Below, piece by piece: positions 40,416-49,627 of a stretch of 64,000 bases of DNA. The stretch comes from Actinomadura rudentiformis. GTDB lineage: Bacteria; Actinomycetota; Actinomycetes; Streptosporangiales; Streptosporangiaceae. Under the pieces are notes generated by a model that was not told the DNA's origin, searched no databases, and saw nothing but the letters and a program-made list of their open reading frames with translations. Positions within the stretch are counted from its first letter, which is position 1; each line of letters opens with the position of its first letter. Location: contig NZ_WBMT01000031.1 in assembly GCF_008923185.1 (NCBI RefSeq), positions 62,001 to 126,000 on the forward strand, read 5' to 3'. Both the position numbers and the translations under genes were made by a program.

Positions 40416-42974
40416 ATGAGCTCTGGACGTGTGTCCCGTCATGCCCGCAGACGGATGATCGCCGCAGCGACCGCCTGCGTCCTGTCCGCCACCCCGCTCG
40501 CCCCCCATGCCGCCGCTGCCGGCGATGCGCCGTACTCCGAGACCTACCGGCCCCAGTTCCACTTCACGCCGGAAAAGAACTGGATGAACGACCCCAACGG
40601 CCTCGTTTACTACAAGGGCGAGTATCACCTCTTCTACCAGTACAACCCCAACGGCAACTCCTGGGGTGACATGTCCTGGGGGCACGCAGTGAGCCCGGAC
40701 CTCGTGCATTGGAAGGAGTTGCCGCTCGCCCTGTCGCACGACGACAAAGAGATGGTGTTCTCCGGCAGTGCGGTCGTCGACTGGAACAACACCACCGGAT
40801 TCGGTACGAAGACGAATCCGGCCATGGTGGCCGTGTACACCAGCGCCTACAAGAACGGCGGCAAGCAGGCGCAGTCGCTTGCCTACAGCACCGACCGCGG
40901 CCGCACCTGGACCAAGTACGAGGGCAATCCCGTCATCGACATCGGCTCCAAAGAGTTCCGTGACCCCAAGGTCCAGTGGTACGCGCCGACGAAGAGCTGG
41001 CTGATGACGGTGTCGCTGTCCACCGAGCACAAGGTCCAGTTCTATTCGTCCAAGGACCTCAAGGACTGGAAGCTGCTCAGCGAGTTCGGGCCGGCCGGTG
41101 CCACGGGCGGCGTGTGGGAGTGCCCCGACCTGTTCCCCCTCGCGGTCAACGGGGACAAGAACAACATCAAGTGGGTCCTGGTCGTCAACATCAACCCCGG
41201 CGGCATCGCCGGCGGTTCGGCCGCCCAGTACTTCATCGGCGACTTCGACGGCGAGAAGTTCACCGCCGAGGACAAGGGCACCTACACGCCGCCCGCCGGC
41301 ACGGTCGTGCAGGACTTCGAGAGCACCGACTTCGGGACGTGGACGACCACCGGCACCGCGTTCGGCCAGGGACCGGCGGCCGGGGCGCTGGACGGGCAGG
41401 GGGCCGTCGACGGCTTCGACGGCAAGCGCCTTGCCAACAGCTTCCATGGAGGTGACGGCGCCACCGGCACCCTCACCTCGCCTTCCTTCACCGTCGACAC
41501 GCCCTACCTGAACTTCAAGGTCGGCGGCGGACGGCACCCGCACGAACCCGGAACCGTCATGCAACAGGGACCCCCGCCCGAGGGGACACTCCTCGCCGAC
41601 TTCGAAGGCGGCAGCTACGGCGACTGGACGAAGACCGGAGACGCCTTCGGCCCGGCACCTGCCGCCGGCACCCTCCCCGGCCAGCAAGAGGTCTCCGGAT
41701 TCCTGGGCAATGGACTGGTCAACACGTTCCTGAACGGCGACTCCACCACCGGAACCCTCACCTCATCCGAATTCACCATCGACAAGAAACACATCAACTT
41801 CCTCATCGGCGGCGGTAACCACCCTGCCGGCTCCGGCAACCCCACCACCGTCGAGCTCCTCGTCAACGGTCAGGTCGTGCGCAGCGCCACCGGAAGGGAC
41901 GCCGAGGCACTCAACTGGGCTTCGTGGGACGTCAGCGACCTCGCGGGCAGGAAGGCGCGGATCAGGATCGTCGACGACAACACCGGCGGCTGGGGCCACA
42001 TCAACGTCGACCACATCATGCTGTCCGACACCAAGGCCCAGCCCGTCTCCCAGGAGACGTCCGTCAACCTGATCGTCGACGGCCAGGTCGTCCGCAGCGC
42101 CACCGGGTCCAACAGCGAGACCCTGGACTGGGCCTCCTTCGACCTGCGTTCCTACGCCGGCAAGAAGGCCCAGATCCAGATCGTCGACATGAACACCGCG
42201 GGCTGGGGCCACATCCTGGCCGACCAGTTCACCGCCGCCGCCACCCCCGCCAAGTCCGTCGTGCAGCGCGCCGACTGGGCCGACTACGGCAAGGACTACT
42301 ACGCGGCGGTGTCCTGGGAGAACGCACCGGGCGGCAAGCGGTACATGATCGGCTGGATGAACAACTGGGACTACGGCGGCGCCATCCCCACCTCCCCCTG
42401 GCGCGGCGCGCAAAGCGTCCCTCGAGAGATGGCCCTGCGCACCGTCGACGGCAAGATCCGGCTCACCAGCAAGCCGGTCAGCAACCTGATGTCCCTCCGG
42501 CAGAGGCACCCGGCGACGGCGGCCGGCGTCACCGTCACCAACTCCTCCAAGCCCCTGATCGGCGCTGCGACCACGGGCAAGGCACTCGACATCGAGGCGA
42601 CCTTCTCCCTCAAGGACGCCGAACGCTTCGGCCTGAAGGTGCGCACCGGCGCCGGAGGCCAGGAGACCGTCATCGGATACGACACCACGACGCACGAGCT
42701 GTACGTCGACCGGAGCCGCTCCGGAGCCGTGGACTTCAACAGCACCTTCCCCGGCGTCCAGCGAGCACCGCTGAAGGCGGAGAACGGCAAGGTGAAGCTG
42801 CGGATCCTCGTCGACTGGTCGTCGGTCGAGGTGTTCGGCGGCGGCGGCGAAGCGGTGATCACCGACCAGGTCTTCCCCGACCCCGCCAGCCAGGGAGTGC
42901 AGATCTTCGCCGAGAACGGCACGGTGAAGCTGGACCGGGCCGATGTCTGGCATCTCGGCTCCTACCGCGACTGA
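40416..42974 (+). CDS. Secreted GH32 levanase with nested duplicated insert module
   Basis: About 852 residues. A signal peptide (RRRMIAAATACVLSATPLAP) precedes a five-bladed GH32 propeller with WMNDPNG (nucleophile Asp59), FRDP (Asp183) and WECPDLF (acid Glu235). The propeller is interrupted at about residue 297 and resumes near 610 (YYAAVSWENAPGGKRYMIGWMNNWDYG), then the C-terminal beta-sandwich follows. The insert of about 310 residues consists of a beta-sandwich module split into halves A1 (297-380) and B1 (544-608), with a complete copy A2-B2 (391-543) inside it. The enzyme would hydrolyse levan or inulin-type fructans outside the cell. CAGGAG precedes the ATG. The 3' end overlaps the convergent aldolase gene by 13 bases. 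Confidence 0.93.
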   Translation: MSSGRVSRHARRRMIAAATACVLSATPLAPHAAAAGDAPYSETYRPQFHFTPEKNWMNDPNGLVYYKGEYHLFYQYNPNGNSWGDMSWGHAVSPDLVHWKELPLALSHDDKEMVFSGSAVVDWNNTTGFGTKTNPAMVAVYTSAYKNGGKQAQSLAYSTDRGRTWTKYEGNPVIDIGSKEFRDPKVQWYAPTKSWLMTVSLSTEHKVQFYSSKDLKDWKLLSEFGPAGATGGVWECPDLFPLAVNGDKNNIKWVLVVNINPGGIAGGSAAQYFIGDFDGEKFTAEDKGTYTPPAGTVVQDFESTDFGTWTTTGTAFGQGPAAGALDGQGAVDGFDGKRLANSFHGGDGATGTLTSPSFTVDTPYLNFKVGGGRHPHEPGTVMQQGPPPEGTLLADFEGGSYGDWTKTGDAFGPAPAAGTLPGQQEVSGFLGNGLVNTFLNGDSTTGTLTSSEFTIDKKHINFLIGGGNHPAGSGNPTTVELLVNGQVVRSATGRDAEALNWASWDVSDLAGRKARIRIVDDNTGGWGHINVDHIMLSDTKAQPVSQETSVNLIVDGQVVRSATGSNSETLDWASFDLRSYAGKKAQIQIVDMNTAGWGHILADQFTAAATPAKSVVQRADWADYGKDYYAAVSWENAPGGKRYMIGWMNNWDYGGAIPTSPWRGAQSVPREMALRTVDGKIRLTSKPVSNLMSLRQRHPATAAGVTVTNSSKPLIGAATTGKALDIEATFSLKDAERFGLKVRTGAGGQETVIGYDTTTHELYVDRSRSGAVDFNSTFPGVQRAPLKAENGKVKLRILVDWSSVEVFGGGGEAVITDQVFPDPASQGVQIFAENGTVKLDRADVWHLGSYRD

Positions 42975-43999
42975 TCCCGACCAGAAGCCGAGATCGTGGC
43001 GGAGGCCAGGTCCAGGGCGATGTCGGTGATCATGTCTTCCTGCCCTCCGACCAGGTTGCGGGCGCCGACCTGGAGAAGGATCGTCCGGACGTCGAGTCCG
43101 TGGTGGGCGGCCGCGGCCTCGGCGTGGCGGAGGAAGCTGGAGTAGACGCCGGCGTAGCCGAGGGTGAGGGTCTCCCGGTCGACCTGGACGGGGCGGTCGC
43201 GCAGCGGCCGGACGATGTCGTCGGCGGCGTCCTGGAGGGTGAACAGGTCGCAGCCGTGCTCCCAGCCTTGGAGGTCGGCGACCGCGATGAACGCCTCGAT
43301 GGGGCAGTTCCCCGCGCCGGCGCCCTGGCCGGCGAGGGAGGCGTCGACGCGAGTGACGCCTTCCTCGACGGCGACCACGGAGTTCGCCACGGACAGCGAC
43401 AGGTTCTCGTGGGCGTGGATGCCGAGCTGGGTGTCGGAGTCGAGGACGTCGCGGTATGCGCGGATCCGGTCGCGGACGCCGTCCATCGTGAGCCGTCCGC
43501 CCGAGTCGGTGACGTAGACGCAGTGCGCCCCGTACGACTCCATCAGCTTGGCCTGGGCAGCGAGCTCCTTGGGCGGCGCCATATGGCTCATCATGAGGAA
43601 GCCGGAGACGTCCATGCCGAGGTCGCGGGCCTTGGCGATGTGCTGGGCGGCGATGTCGGCCTCGGTGCAGTGGGTCGCGATCCGGATCGAGCGGACGCCG
43701 AGGGCGTGGGCGCGTTCGAGTTCGGCGATGGTGCCGATGCCGGGTAGCAGCAGGGTGGTGAGGACGGCGTTGGTGGTGTTCTGGGCGGCTGCCTCGATCC
43801 ACTGCCAGTCGGTGTGGCTGCCGGGCCCGTAGGTGAGAGAGCCACCGGCGAGGCCGTCGCCGTGCGCGACCTCGATGGCGTCGACGCCGGCGGCGTCGAG
43901 GGCCGCGACGACGCGGCCGACGTCGGCGGGATCGATGCGGTGCCGGATGGCGTGCAGGCCGTCGCGAAGGGTGACGTCCTGGATGTACAGCCTGGTCAT
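42962..43999 (-). CDS. mhpE: 4-Hydroxy-2-oxovalerate aldolase
   Basis: 345 residues of the DmpG/BphI/MhpE type. An N-terminal TIM barrel begins YIQDVTLRDGLHAIRH (catalytic and metal-binding Arg-Asp), with metal-binding His in GIHAHENLSLSVANS. The C-terminal communication domain (GYAGVYSSFLRHAEAAA) docks the acetaldehyde dehydrogenase. The enzyme splits 4-hydroxy-2-oxovalerate into pyruvate and acetaldehyde, the latter channelled to the partner encoded just upstream. ATGA overlap with the dehydrogenase gene. Confidence 0.96.
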   Translation of the reverse strand: MTRLYIQDVTLRDGLHAIRHRIDPADVGRVVAALDAAGVDAIEVAHGDGLAGGSLTYGPGSHTDWQWIEAAAQNTTNAVLTTLLLPGIGTIAELERAHALGVRSIRIATHCTEADIAAQHIAKARDLGMDVSGFLMMSHMAPPKELAAQAKLMESYGAHCVYVTDSGGRLTMDGVRDRIRAYRDVLDSDTQLGIHAHENLSLSVANSVVAVEEGVTRVDASLAGQGAGAGNCPIEAFIAVADLQGWEHGCDLFTLQDAADDIVRPLRDRPVQVDRETLTLGYAGVYSSFLRHAEAAAAHHGLDVRTILLQVGARNLVGGQEDMITDIALDLASATISASGRDQSR

Positions 44000-44928
44000 G
44001 AGCTCACTTCCGTGAGGGCGATGGTCTCAGCGACGCGCAGGGCGGCCGAGGTCATGATGTCGAGGTTGCCGGCGTAGGCGGGCAGGTAGTGCGCGGCGCC
44101 CTCCACCTCCAGGAACACCGACACCTTCGTCGTGACCGGTGGGGCGCCGCCGGGCACGAGGGTGTGAACGGGCTCGTCGGTGATCGGGGTGAACTGGACC
44201 TGCTGCTTGAGCCGGTAGCCGGGGACGTACTGCGCCACCTCGGCGACCATGCCGGCGACGGAGGCGCGGATCGCGTCATGGTCGGCGTCGCCGATCAGGC
44301 AGAAGACGGTGTCGCGCATGATGAGCGGCGGGTCGGCGGGGTTGAGGATGATGATCGCCTTGCCGCGCCCGGCACCGCCGACCGACTCGATGGCGTGGGC
44401 GGTGGTCTCGGTGAACTCGTCGATGTTGGCGCGGGTGCCGGGCCCGGCGGACCTGGACGCGATCGAGGCGACGATCTCGGCGTAGGGAACGGGTGTCACC
44501 CGGGAGACGGCGGCGACCATGGGGATGGTGGCCTGGCCGCCGCACGTCACCATGTTCAGGTCGGGGGCGCCGAGGTGGTCCTCCAGGTTGACCGGAGGCA
44601 CGACGAACGGGCCGATCGCGGCGGGCGTCAGGTCGATGAGGGGCGTGCCGTGCGGGGCGAGCTTGGCCGCGTTGGCGATGTGGGCCTTGGCGGACGTGGC
44701 GTCGAAGACGATGCCGATCTCGGCGAACCCGTCCATCGCGATCAGGCCGTCCACCCCGGCGGCGGTCGTGGCCACCTTCATCCTCTGGGCGCGGGCGAGC
44801 CCGTCCGAGCCGGGGTCGATGCCGGCCATCGCGCCCATCTCCAGCGAGGGCGAGGTCCGCAGCACCTTGATCATCAGGTCGGTGCCGATGTTGCCGGACC
44901 CGATGATCGCGACCTTGGTCTTCTTCAC
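43996..44928 (-). CDS. mhpF: Acetaldehyde dehydrogenase (acylating)
   Basis: 310 residues, GTG start at 44928 with CCAGGAGAG upstream. The Rossmann start KVAIIGSGNIGTDLMIKVLR, the catalytic cysteine in NMVTCGGQATIPM and ARANIDEFTETTA-type segments identify the MhpF/DmpF/BphJ family. It converts channelled acetaldehyde with NAD+ and CoA to acetyl-CoA. It forms a complex with the aldolase encoded downstream, completing the meta-cleavage lower pathway. Confidence 0.96.
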   Translation of the reverse strand: MKKTKVAIIGSGNIGTDLMIKVLRTSPSLEMGAMAGIDPGSDGLARAQRMKVATTAAGVDGLIAMDGFAEIGIVFDATSAKAHIANAAKLAPHGTPLIDLTPAAIGPFVVPPVNLEDHLGAPDLNMVTCGGQATIPMVAAVSRVTPVPYAEIVASIASRSAGPGTRANIDEFTETTAHAIESVGGAGRGKAIIILNPADPPLIMRDTVFCLIGDADHDAIRASVAGMVAEVAQYVPGYRLKQQVQFTPITDEPVHTLVPGGAPPVTTKVSVFLEVEGAAHYLPAYAGNLDIMTSAALRVAETIALTEVSS

Positions 44929-45767
44929 GTTCTCTCCTGGGCGCTGAAGACGGCGGTGACCGGCCCGAGTCCGGACAGTTCGGCGTGGACGGTGTCGCCG
45001 GGCCCGACCGCGACCATCGGGCCGAGCGCGCCCGACAGCACGACCTCCCCGGCGCGCAGCGGCTCGCCGAGGTCCCGGACGGTCCGGGCCAGCCACGCCA
45101 GGGCGGCCAGGGGATCGCCCAGGCACGCGGCGCCGGTGCCTTCGGACACCGGATCGCCGTCCAGGAACATCCGCATGGTCACGTCGCGGGGCTCGAACTC
45201 CTTGAGCGTCGAACGCCGGCCGGACAGCACGAACAGGCCGCTGGAGGCGTTGTCGGCGACGGTGTCGGTGATGGTGATGTCCCATCCGGCGATCCGGCTG
45301 TCCACGATCTCCAGGGCGGCGACCGCGTGGTCCACGGCGGCGCGGACCTGCCCGTCGTCCAGGTCGCCGTCGTCCAGGTCGGCGCCGAGCACGAACGCGA
45401 TCTCGGCTTCGGCCTTGGGCTGAAGCAGCCGTCCGCTGGGCACCCGCGCCGCGGCGGAGACGTCCATGTCGTCGAACAGCACCCCGACGTCGGGCTGGTC
45501 GACGCCCAGCTGGCGTTGCACGGCCGGGGACGTCAGGCCGATCTTGCGGCCGACTCGCCGGGCTCCCGCAGCCAGCCGGGCCTGCGCCAGGCGGCCCTGG
45601 ACCGCGTAGGCGGCCCGGACATCGGTGGCGCCGATGAGGTCGCGCACAGGGGCGCAGGGGACACCGGAGGCTCCGGCCTCGGTGAGCCGCCGCGCGGCAT
45701 CGGTCACAGCCGCACTGGTTTGAGGTGTCCCGCGCGTCTGAGCGGCCGGGAACGTGGGCTCGGTCAT
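44925..45767 (-). CDS. mhpD: 2-Keto-4-pentenoate hydratase
   Basis: 280 residues of the MhpD/BphH/DmpE family. GRKIGLTSPAVQRQLGVDQP opens the substrate fold, and metal ligands lie in KAEAEIAFVLG and ALEIVDSRI. It hydrates 2-hydroxypenta-2,4-dienoate, the product of the C-C hydrolase, to 4-hydroxy-2-oxovalerate. First gene of the mhpDFE minus-strand unit, overlapping the dehydrogenase gene by GTGA. Its promoter region, shared with the divergent transporter operon, holds two copies of the GTTCCG-N5-CGGCAC dyad. Confidence 0.94.
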   Translation of the reverse strand: MTEPTFPAAQTRGTPQTSAAVTDAARRLTEAGASGVPCAPVRDLIGATDVRAAYAVQGRLAQARLAAGARRVGRKIGLTSPAVQRQLGVDQPDVGVLFDDMDVSAAARVPSGRLLQPKAEAEIAFVLGADLDDGDLDDGQVRAAVDHAVAALEIVDSRIAGWDITITDTVADNASSGLFVLSGRRSTLKEFEPRDVTMRMFLDGDPVSEGTGAACLGDPLAALAWLARTVRDLGEPLRAGEVVLSGALGPMVAVGPGDTVHAELSGLGPVTAVFSAQERT

Positions 45768-45841
45768 CGCGAACCTTCGAAGTCATAGGGGATGGGCCGT
45801 TCCCGACTATTGCGACGGCCGACCTGGTGACACACGCCGGC

Positions 45842-45858
45842 GTTCCGGACAACGGCAC
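45842..45858 (+). promoter_or_regulatory. Dyad GTTCCG-N5-CGGCAC, site A (IclR operator candidate)
   Basis: GTTCCG (45842-45847) and CGGCAC (45853-45858) with centre GACAA. It lies 75 bases before mhpD and 135 before the divergent transporter operon. The same twelve bases occur at sites B and C in this island. Only the half-sites are conserved between copies, which argues for protein binding. Confidence 0.65.
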
Positions 45859-45892
45859 GCCGACGGCGGAAACGGCCGGTCAGCGGACTCGT

Positions 45893-45909
45893 GTGCCGCA
45901 GAGCGGAAC
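45893..45909 (-). promoter_or_regulatory. Dyad GTTCCG-N5-CGGCAC, site B (reverse orientation)
   Basis: On the plus strand it reads GTGCCG-CAGAG-CGGAAC, the exact reverse of the consensus. Its centre lies 51 bases from that of site A, close to five helical turns, so two bound dimers could sit on one face of the DNA. Confidence 0.65.
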
Positions 45910-45992
45910 GACAGGCTTTCCTGTGACCGCCATCACCTTACGTTCCGGGGCAGCAGTCGAATTTCCTTCTCTCCGGAAGCAGGGCAACGAAC

Positions 45993-46772
45993 ATGCTGGA
46001 AGTGCGGGGCATCAGCGTGCGCTACGGGCAGGGCGCACCCGCGCTGAGATCGCTCCACCTCAGGGCCGGTCCGGGCCAGGTCACCGCGGTCGTCGGCGGC
46101 AACGGCGCGGGCAAGTCGACCCTCATGAAGGCCGTCTCGGGCGTTCTGCCCTTCGACGGCGGCCGCCTGGAGGGCGGCGAGATCCTTTTCGACGGGCGAC
46201 CGGTCCACGGGCTGGGGCCGACGGCCCTGGTCCGGCGCGGCATCGCGCACGTCCCCGAGGGGCGGCGGGTCTTCGCGGACCTGACCGTCGAGGAGAACCT
46301 GCGCGCGGGAGCCTCCACTGCGCGCAAGGACGTTCGCGCCTCGCTCGACGAGGCGTACGGGATGTTCGAGGTGCTGGCCGAGCGGCGCAGGCAGCGGGCC
46401 GTCCTGCTGTCGGGCGGCGAGCAGCAGATGCTCGCCATCGCCCGCGGCCTGATGAGCAGGCCCCGGCTCCTGCTGCTCGACGAGCCGTCGCTCGGCCTGG
46501 CGCCCAAGGTCGTCGAACGGATCGGCGAGATCATCTCGGTGATTCGCGGCAGTGGCACGGCCGTCCTGGTCGTCGAGCAGAACGCGGCCATGGCGCTGGC
46601 GGTCGCCGACGACGGCTACGTCCTGGAGCAGGGACGTGTGGTCCTGTCGGGCACCGCCGCCGAGCTGCGGGCGACCGACGAGGTGCAGCAGCTTTACCTG
46701 GGCGGCTCCGGGTCGGCCGAGGAACTGCTCCGGTTCGCCGACCGAGCCCCGCTCGCGAGGTGGTCGGCATGA
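45993..46772 (+). CDS. livF: Liv-type ABC transporter ATPase (LivF-like), phenylpropionate island
   Basis: 259 residues with Walker A GGNGAGKST, signature LLSGGEQQML and Walker B LLLLDEPSLGLAP. First gene of a five-gene plus-strand importer unit with the order livF-livG-livH-livM-livK, the reverse order of functions to the transporter in the benzoate island, and clearly a separate paralogue. Flanked by aromatic catabolic genes and sharing their promoter dyad, it should energise uptake of a phenylpropanoid-type acid. Confidence 0.92.
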   Translation: MLEVRGISVRYGQGAPALRSLHLRAGPGQVTAVVGGNGAGKSTLMKAVSGVLPFDGGRLEGGEILFDGRPVHGLGPTALVRRGIAHVPEGRRVFADLTVEENLRAGASTARKDVRASLDEAYGMFEVLAERRRQRAVLLSGGEQQMLAIARGLMSRPRLLLLDEPSLGLAPKVVERIGEIISVIRGSGTAVLVVEQNAAMALAVADDGYVLEQGRVVLSGTAAELRATDEVQQLYLGGSGSAEELLRFADRAPLARWSA

Positions 46773-47581
46773 CCGCGCTCCGCCTGGAGGGCATCCGGCT
46801 GCGGTTCGGCGGGGTCACCGCTCTGGACGGGCTCGGCTTCACCGTGGAGCCGGGCACCGTCCACGCTCTGATCGGCCCGAACGGCGCCGGAAAGTCGTCG
46901 TGCTTCAACGTCATCAGCGGGCACTACCGGCCCGAGGCCGGAACGGTCGCGTTCGGCGACGACGATCTGACTCATCTGCCGCCGCATGAGATCGCCCGAC
47001 GCGGCGTCGGCCGCGCCTTCCAGAACATCGCGTTGTCGGCCCACGAGACCGTGCTGGACAACCTGATGGTCGCCCGCCACCGGTTGACCCGGTCGGGGTT
47101 CGTGGCCACCGCGCTCGGCCTGTCACGGGTGCGGCGAGAGGAAAGGCTGCACCAGGCCCGCGTCACCGAGATCGCCGAGTTCGCCGGGCTGGGCGGCAAG
47201 CTGGACACCCTCGCCGGCGCCCTGGCCTACGGCGACCGCAAACGGGTCGAGCTGGCCCGCGCCCTGGCCAGTGAACCCGGCATCGTCCTGCTGGACGAGC
47301 CCGCCGCCGGCATGCCGTCCCACGAGAAGTGGGACATCGCGCACCTCATCGTCAGCGTCCGCGACGCGCTGGGCATCTCGGTGCTGCTGGTCGAGCACGA
47401 CATGCCGATGGTGATGGCGATCGCCGACCGGGTCACCGTCCTGGACTTCGGCCGCCGCATCGCCGGCGGCACCCCGGCCGAGGTCCAGAACTCTCCCGAG
47501 GTCATCGCCGCCTACCTCGGCTCATCGCATCCGGAGGCGGGCGCCGTGACCGTCTCGCCCGCGCGGGAGGAAACGTCATGA
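46769..47581 (+). CDS. livG: Liv-type ABC transporter ATPase (LivG-like), phenylpropionate island
   Basis: 270 residues. Walker A GPNGAGKSS, degenerate signature ALAYGDRKRVELARAL and Walker B IVLLDEPAAGMPSHE, as in LivG. The Tyr-Gly-Asp in place of the usual Ser-Gly-Gly is also seen in LivG members. Overlaps the ATPase gene before it by ATGA and the permease gene after it. Confidence 0.92.
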   Translation: MTALRLEGIRLRFGGVTALDGLGFTVEPGTVHALIGPNGAGKSSCFNVISGHYRPEAGTVAFGDDDLTHLPPHEIARRGVGRAFQNIALSAHETVLDNLMVARHRLTRSGFVATALGLSRVRREERLHQARVTEIAEFAGLGGKLDTLAGALAYGDRKRVELARALASEPGIVLLDEPAAGMPSHEKWDIAHLIVSVRDALGISVLLVEHDMPMVMAIADRVTVLDFGRRIAGGTPAEVQNSPEVIAAYLGSSHPEAGAVTVSPAREETS

Positions 47582-48462
47582 AGATCTTGCAGCTGGTGCT
47601 GCTGGGTGTCTCGCTCGGCTCGATCTACTCCCTCATCGCCCTGGGATTCGTCGTGATCTACAAGGGCACCAAGGTCATCAACCTGGCGCACGGGTCGGTG
47701 CTCCTGGCCGGCGCCTACGCGGTCGCGGTCCTGTCCCCGCACACCGGGTTCCTGCCCGCCGTCGCCCTGGGCGCAGTGGCGTCCGCGCTGTGCGCCGTGG
47801 TGATCCAGCGACTGGTCGCGGCGATGCGGACCCAGAACCATCTCGTGTTGACGATCCTCACGATCGGCGTGGACATCCTGCTGGCCACCGAGCTGTCCCG
47901 CCGCATCGGCTCCCGCGTCCTCACCATGGGCGACCCGTGGGGCGGACGGCGCGTGGAGATCCTCGGGACCGTCCTCCCGCAGGCCAGGATCGCCGCGACC
48001 GTCGTCGGCATCCTCTTCATCGCGCTGTTCTTCCTGGTCTTCCGCCGCACCGACTTCGGTGTCCGGATGCGCGCCTCGGCCGACGATCCGCGCACCGCCG
48101 CGCTGATGGGCATCGACCAGCGCAAAGTCGCACTGACCTCGTGGGCCATCGGCGGTGCCCTCGCCTGCGTCGCCGGAGTGTTCCTCGCGGGGTTCCCCAA
48201 CCCCGGCCTCGACCACACTTCCGGCCTCATCGCTCTCAACGCGATTCCAGCCATCATCATCGGCGGTCTGGACTCCACCGAAGGAGCCGTCCTGGGCGGG
48301 CTCATCGTGGGCGTCACCCAGACGCTCGTCGACGGCAACGCCTCCTCCTTGCACTTCCTCGGCGAGGGGTTCGGCACCGTCGCGCCGTACGTCGTGATGC
48401 TCCTCATCCTGCTGTGGCGGCCTTCCGGGCTCATGGGCTCCAAGGAGCTGAACCGTGTCTGA
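47578..48462 (+). CDS. livH: Liv-type ABC permease (LivH-like), phenylpropionate island
   Basis: 294 residues with about eight membrane helices and the LivH segments LIALGFVVIYKGTKVINLAHGS and PAIIIGGLDSTEGAVLGG. GGGAGGAAACGTC precedes the ATG, which overlaps the livG stop. Pore subunit of the second importer. Confidence 0.93.
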   Translation: MKILQLVLLGVSLGSIYSLIALGFVVIYKGTKVINLAHGSVLLAGAYAVAVLSPHTGFLPAVALGAVASALCAVVIQRLVAAMRTQNHLVLTILTIGVDILLATELSRRIGSRVLTMGDPWGGRRVEILGTVLPQARIAATVVGILFIALFFLVFRRTDFGVRMRASADDPRTAALMGIDQRKVALTSWAIGGALACVAGVFLAGFPNPGLDHTSGLIALNAIPAIIIGGLDSTEGAVLGGLIVGVTQTLVDGNASSLHFLGEGFGTVAPYVVMLLILLWRPSGLMGSKELNRV

Positions 48463-49570
48463 GACGACGACCCTGCGGCGCGCCGGGCAGGCCGCGCCTT
48501 CCTCCTCTTCCCGTGCCGGGCGCGCGGCGCTGGTCCGCCGCGCCGCTCCGTGGCTGCTCCTGCTGCCGCTGTGCGCGGTGCCCCTGTACCTGGACGGATC
48601 CTGGCTGATCATCGGGATCCTCGGCATGTCCACCGCGGTCGGCGCCATCGGCCTGACCCTGCTGGTGGGTACCGCCGGCCAGCTGTCGCTGGCCCACGCC
48701 TTCTTCGTCGCGGTCGGCGCCTACACCTACGCCTACCTGGCAGGGGAGAGCGGACCATCGGCCGCGGGCGGGCTGGGTCTGCCGACTCTTCCGGCCGCGC
48801 TGGCCGCCATCGCCGCCGCCGGCCTGGCCGGGCTGCTGTTCAGCCCCGTCGCGGCCCGGGTCGGAGGCCTCTACCTGGGCGTCGCGTCCCTGGCTCTGGT
48901 GTTCATCGGCGAGCACGTGCTCAAGAACGCCACGCCTCTCACCGGCGGATACAACGGCCGCGAGGTCGCGACCCTCGCCGTGGGCGGGTTCGAGGTGAAC
49001 GGCGGCGCCCCCGGCCTGTGGGTGCTGGGCGTCCCCTTCACCGGCCGGGAACGGCTGTGGTACCTGGCGCTGGCGGTCCTGGTCGTCTCGATCGTGGTGG
49101 CCGGCCGCATCGTGCGCGGCCGGCCCGGACGCGCCCTGCAGCTGATGCGCGACAACCCTGCCGCGGCGGGCTCGATGGGTGTCCCCGCCCACCGCTACAA
49201 GGCGGCGGCGTTCACCGTGTCGTCGGTCTTCGCCGGGGCGGCCGGCGTCCTGACCGCGCTGGCGTTCGAGTTCATCGTCCCGCAGTACTTCACCCTCCAC
49301 CTGGCCGTGCTGTACCTGGCGATGGCCGTGATCGGCGGGCTCGGATCCGTGCCCGGCGCGGTCGCCGGAGGCCTGTTCGTCACCGCGCTTCCCCTGGTCC
49401 TGGACCGCTTCAGCGGCTCGCTGGGTTTCCTTGCGGCGCCCGGCTCGGGCGGCCTCGACGCGGCGATGTTCGCGCGCTTCGTCTTCGGCGCCCTCCTGGT
49501 CATCGTCCTGATCGCAGAGCCCGGTGGCCTGGCCGGGCTCTGGCGGCGGCTGCGGCCCTCCCGCCGCTGA
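48455..49570 (+). CDS. livM: Liv-type ABC permease (LivM-like), phenylpropionate island
   Basis: 371 residues with a 30-residue polar N-terminus and about nine to ten membrane helices. LivM segments LVGTAGQLSLAHAFFVAVGAY and GRALQLMRDNPAAAGSMGV (ATPase contact loop) are present. The GTG start lies inside the end of livH (eight-base overlap). Confidence 0.92.
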   Translation: MSETTTLRRAGQAAPSSSSRAGRAALVRRAAPWLLLLPLCAVPLYLDGSWLIIGILGMSTAVGAIGLTLLVGTAGQLSLAHAFFVAVGAYTYAYLAGESGPSAAGGLGLPTLPAALAAIAAAGLAGLLFSPVAARVGGLYLGVASLALVFIGEHVLKNATPLTGGYNGREVATLAVGGFEVNGGAPGLWVLGVPFTGRERLWYLALAVLVVSIVVAGRIVRGRPGRALQLMRDNPAAAGSMGVPAHRYKAAAFTVSSVFAGAAGVLTALAFEFIVPQYFTLHLAVLYLAMAVIGGLGSVPGAVAGGLFVTALPLVLDRFSGSLGFLAAPGSGGLDAAMFARFVFGALLVIVLIAEPGGLAGLWRRLRPSRR

Positions 49571-49627
49571 CCGCCGCCCTTCCACCCCTGACCGCTCCGG
49601 CGGCATCCCTTCCTGAAAGGTCCCATC

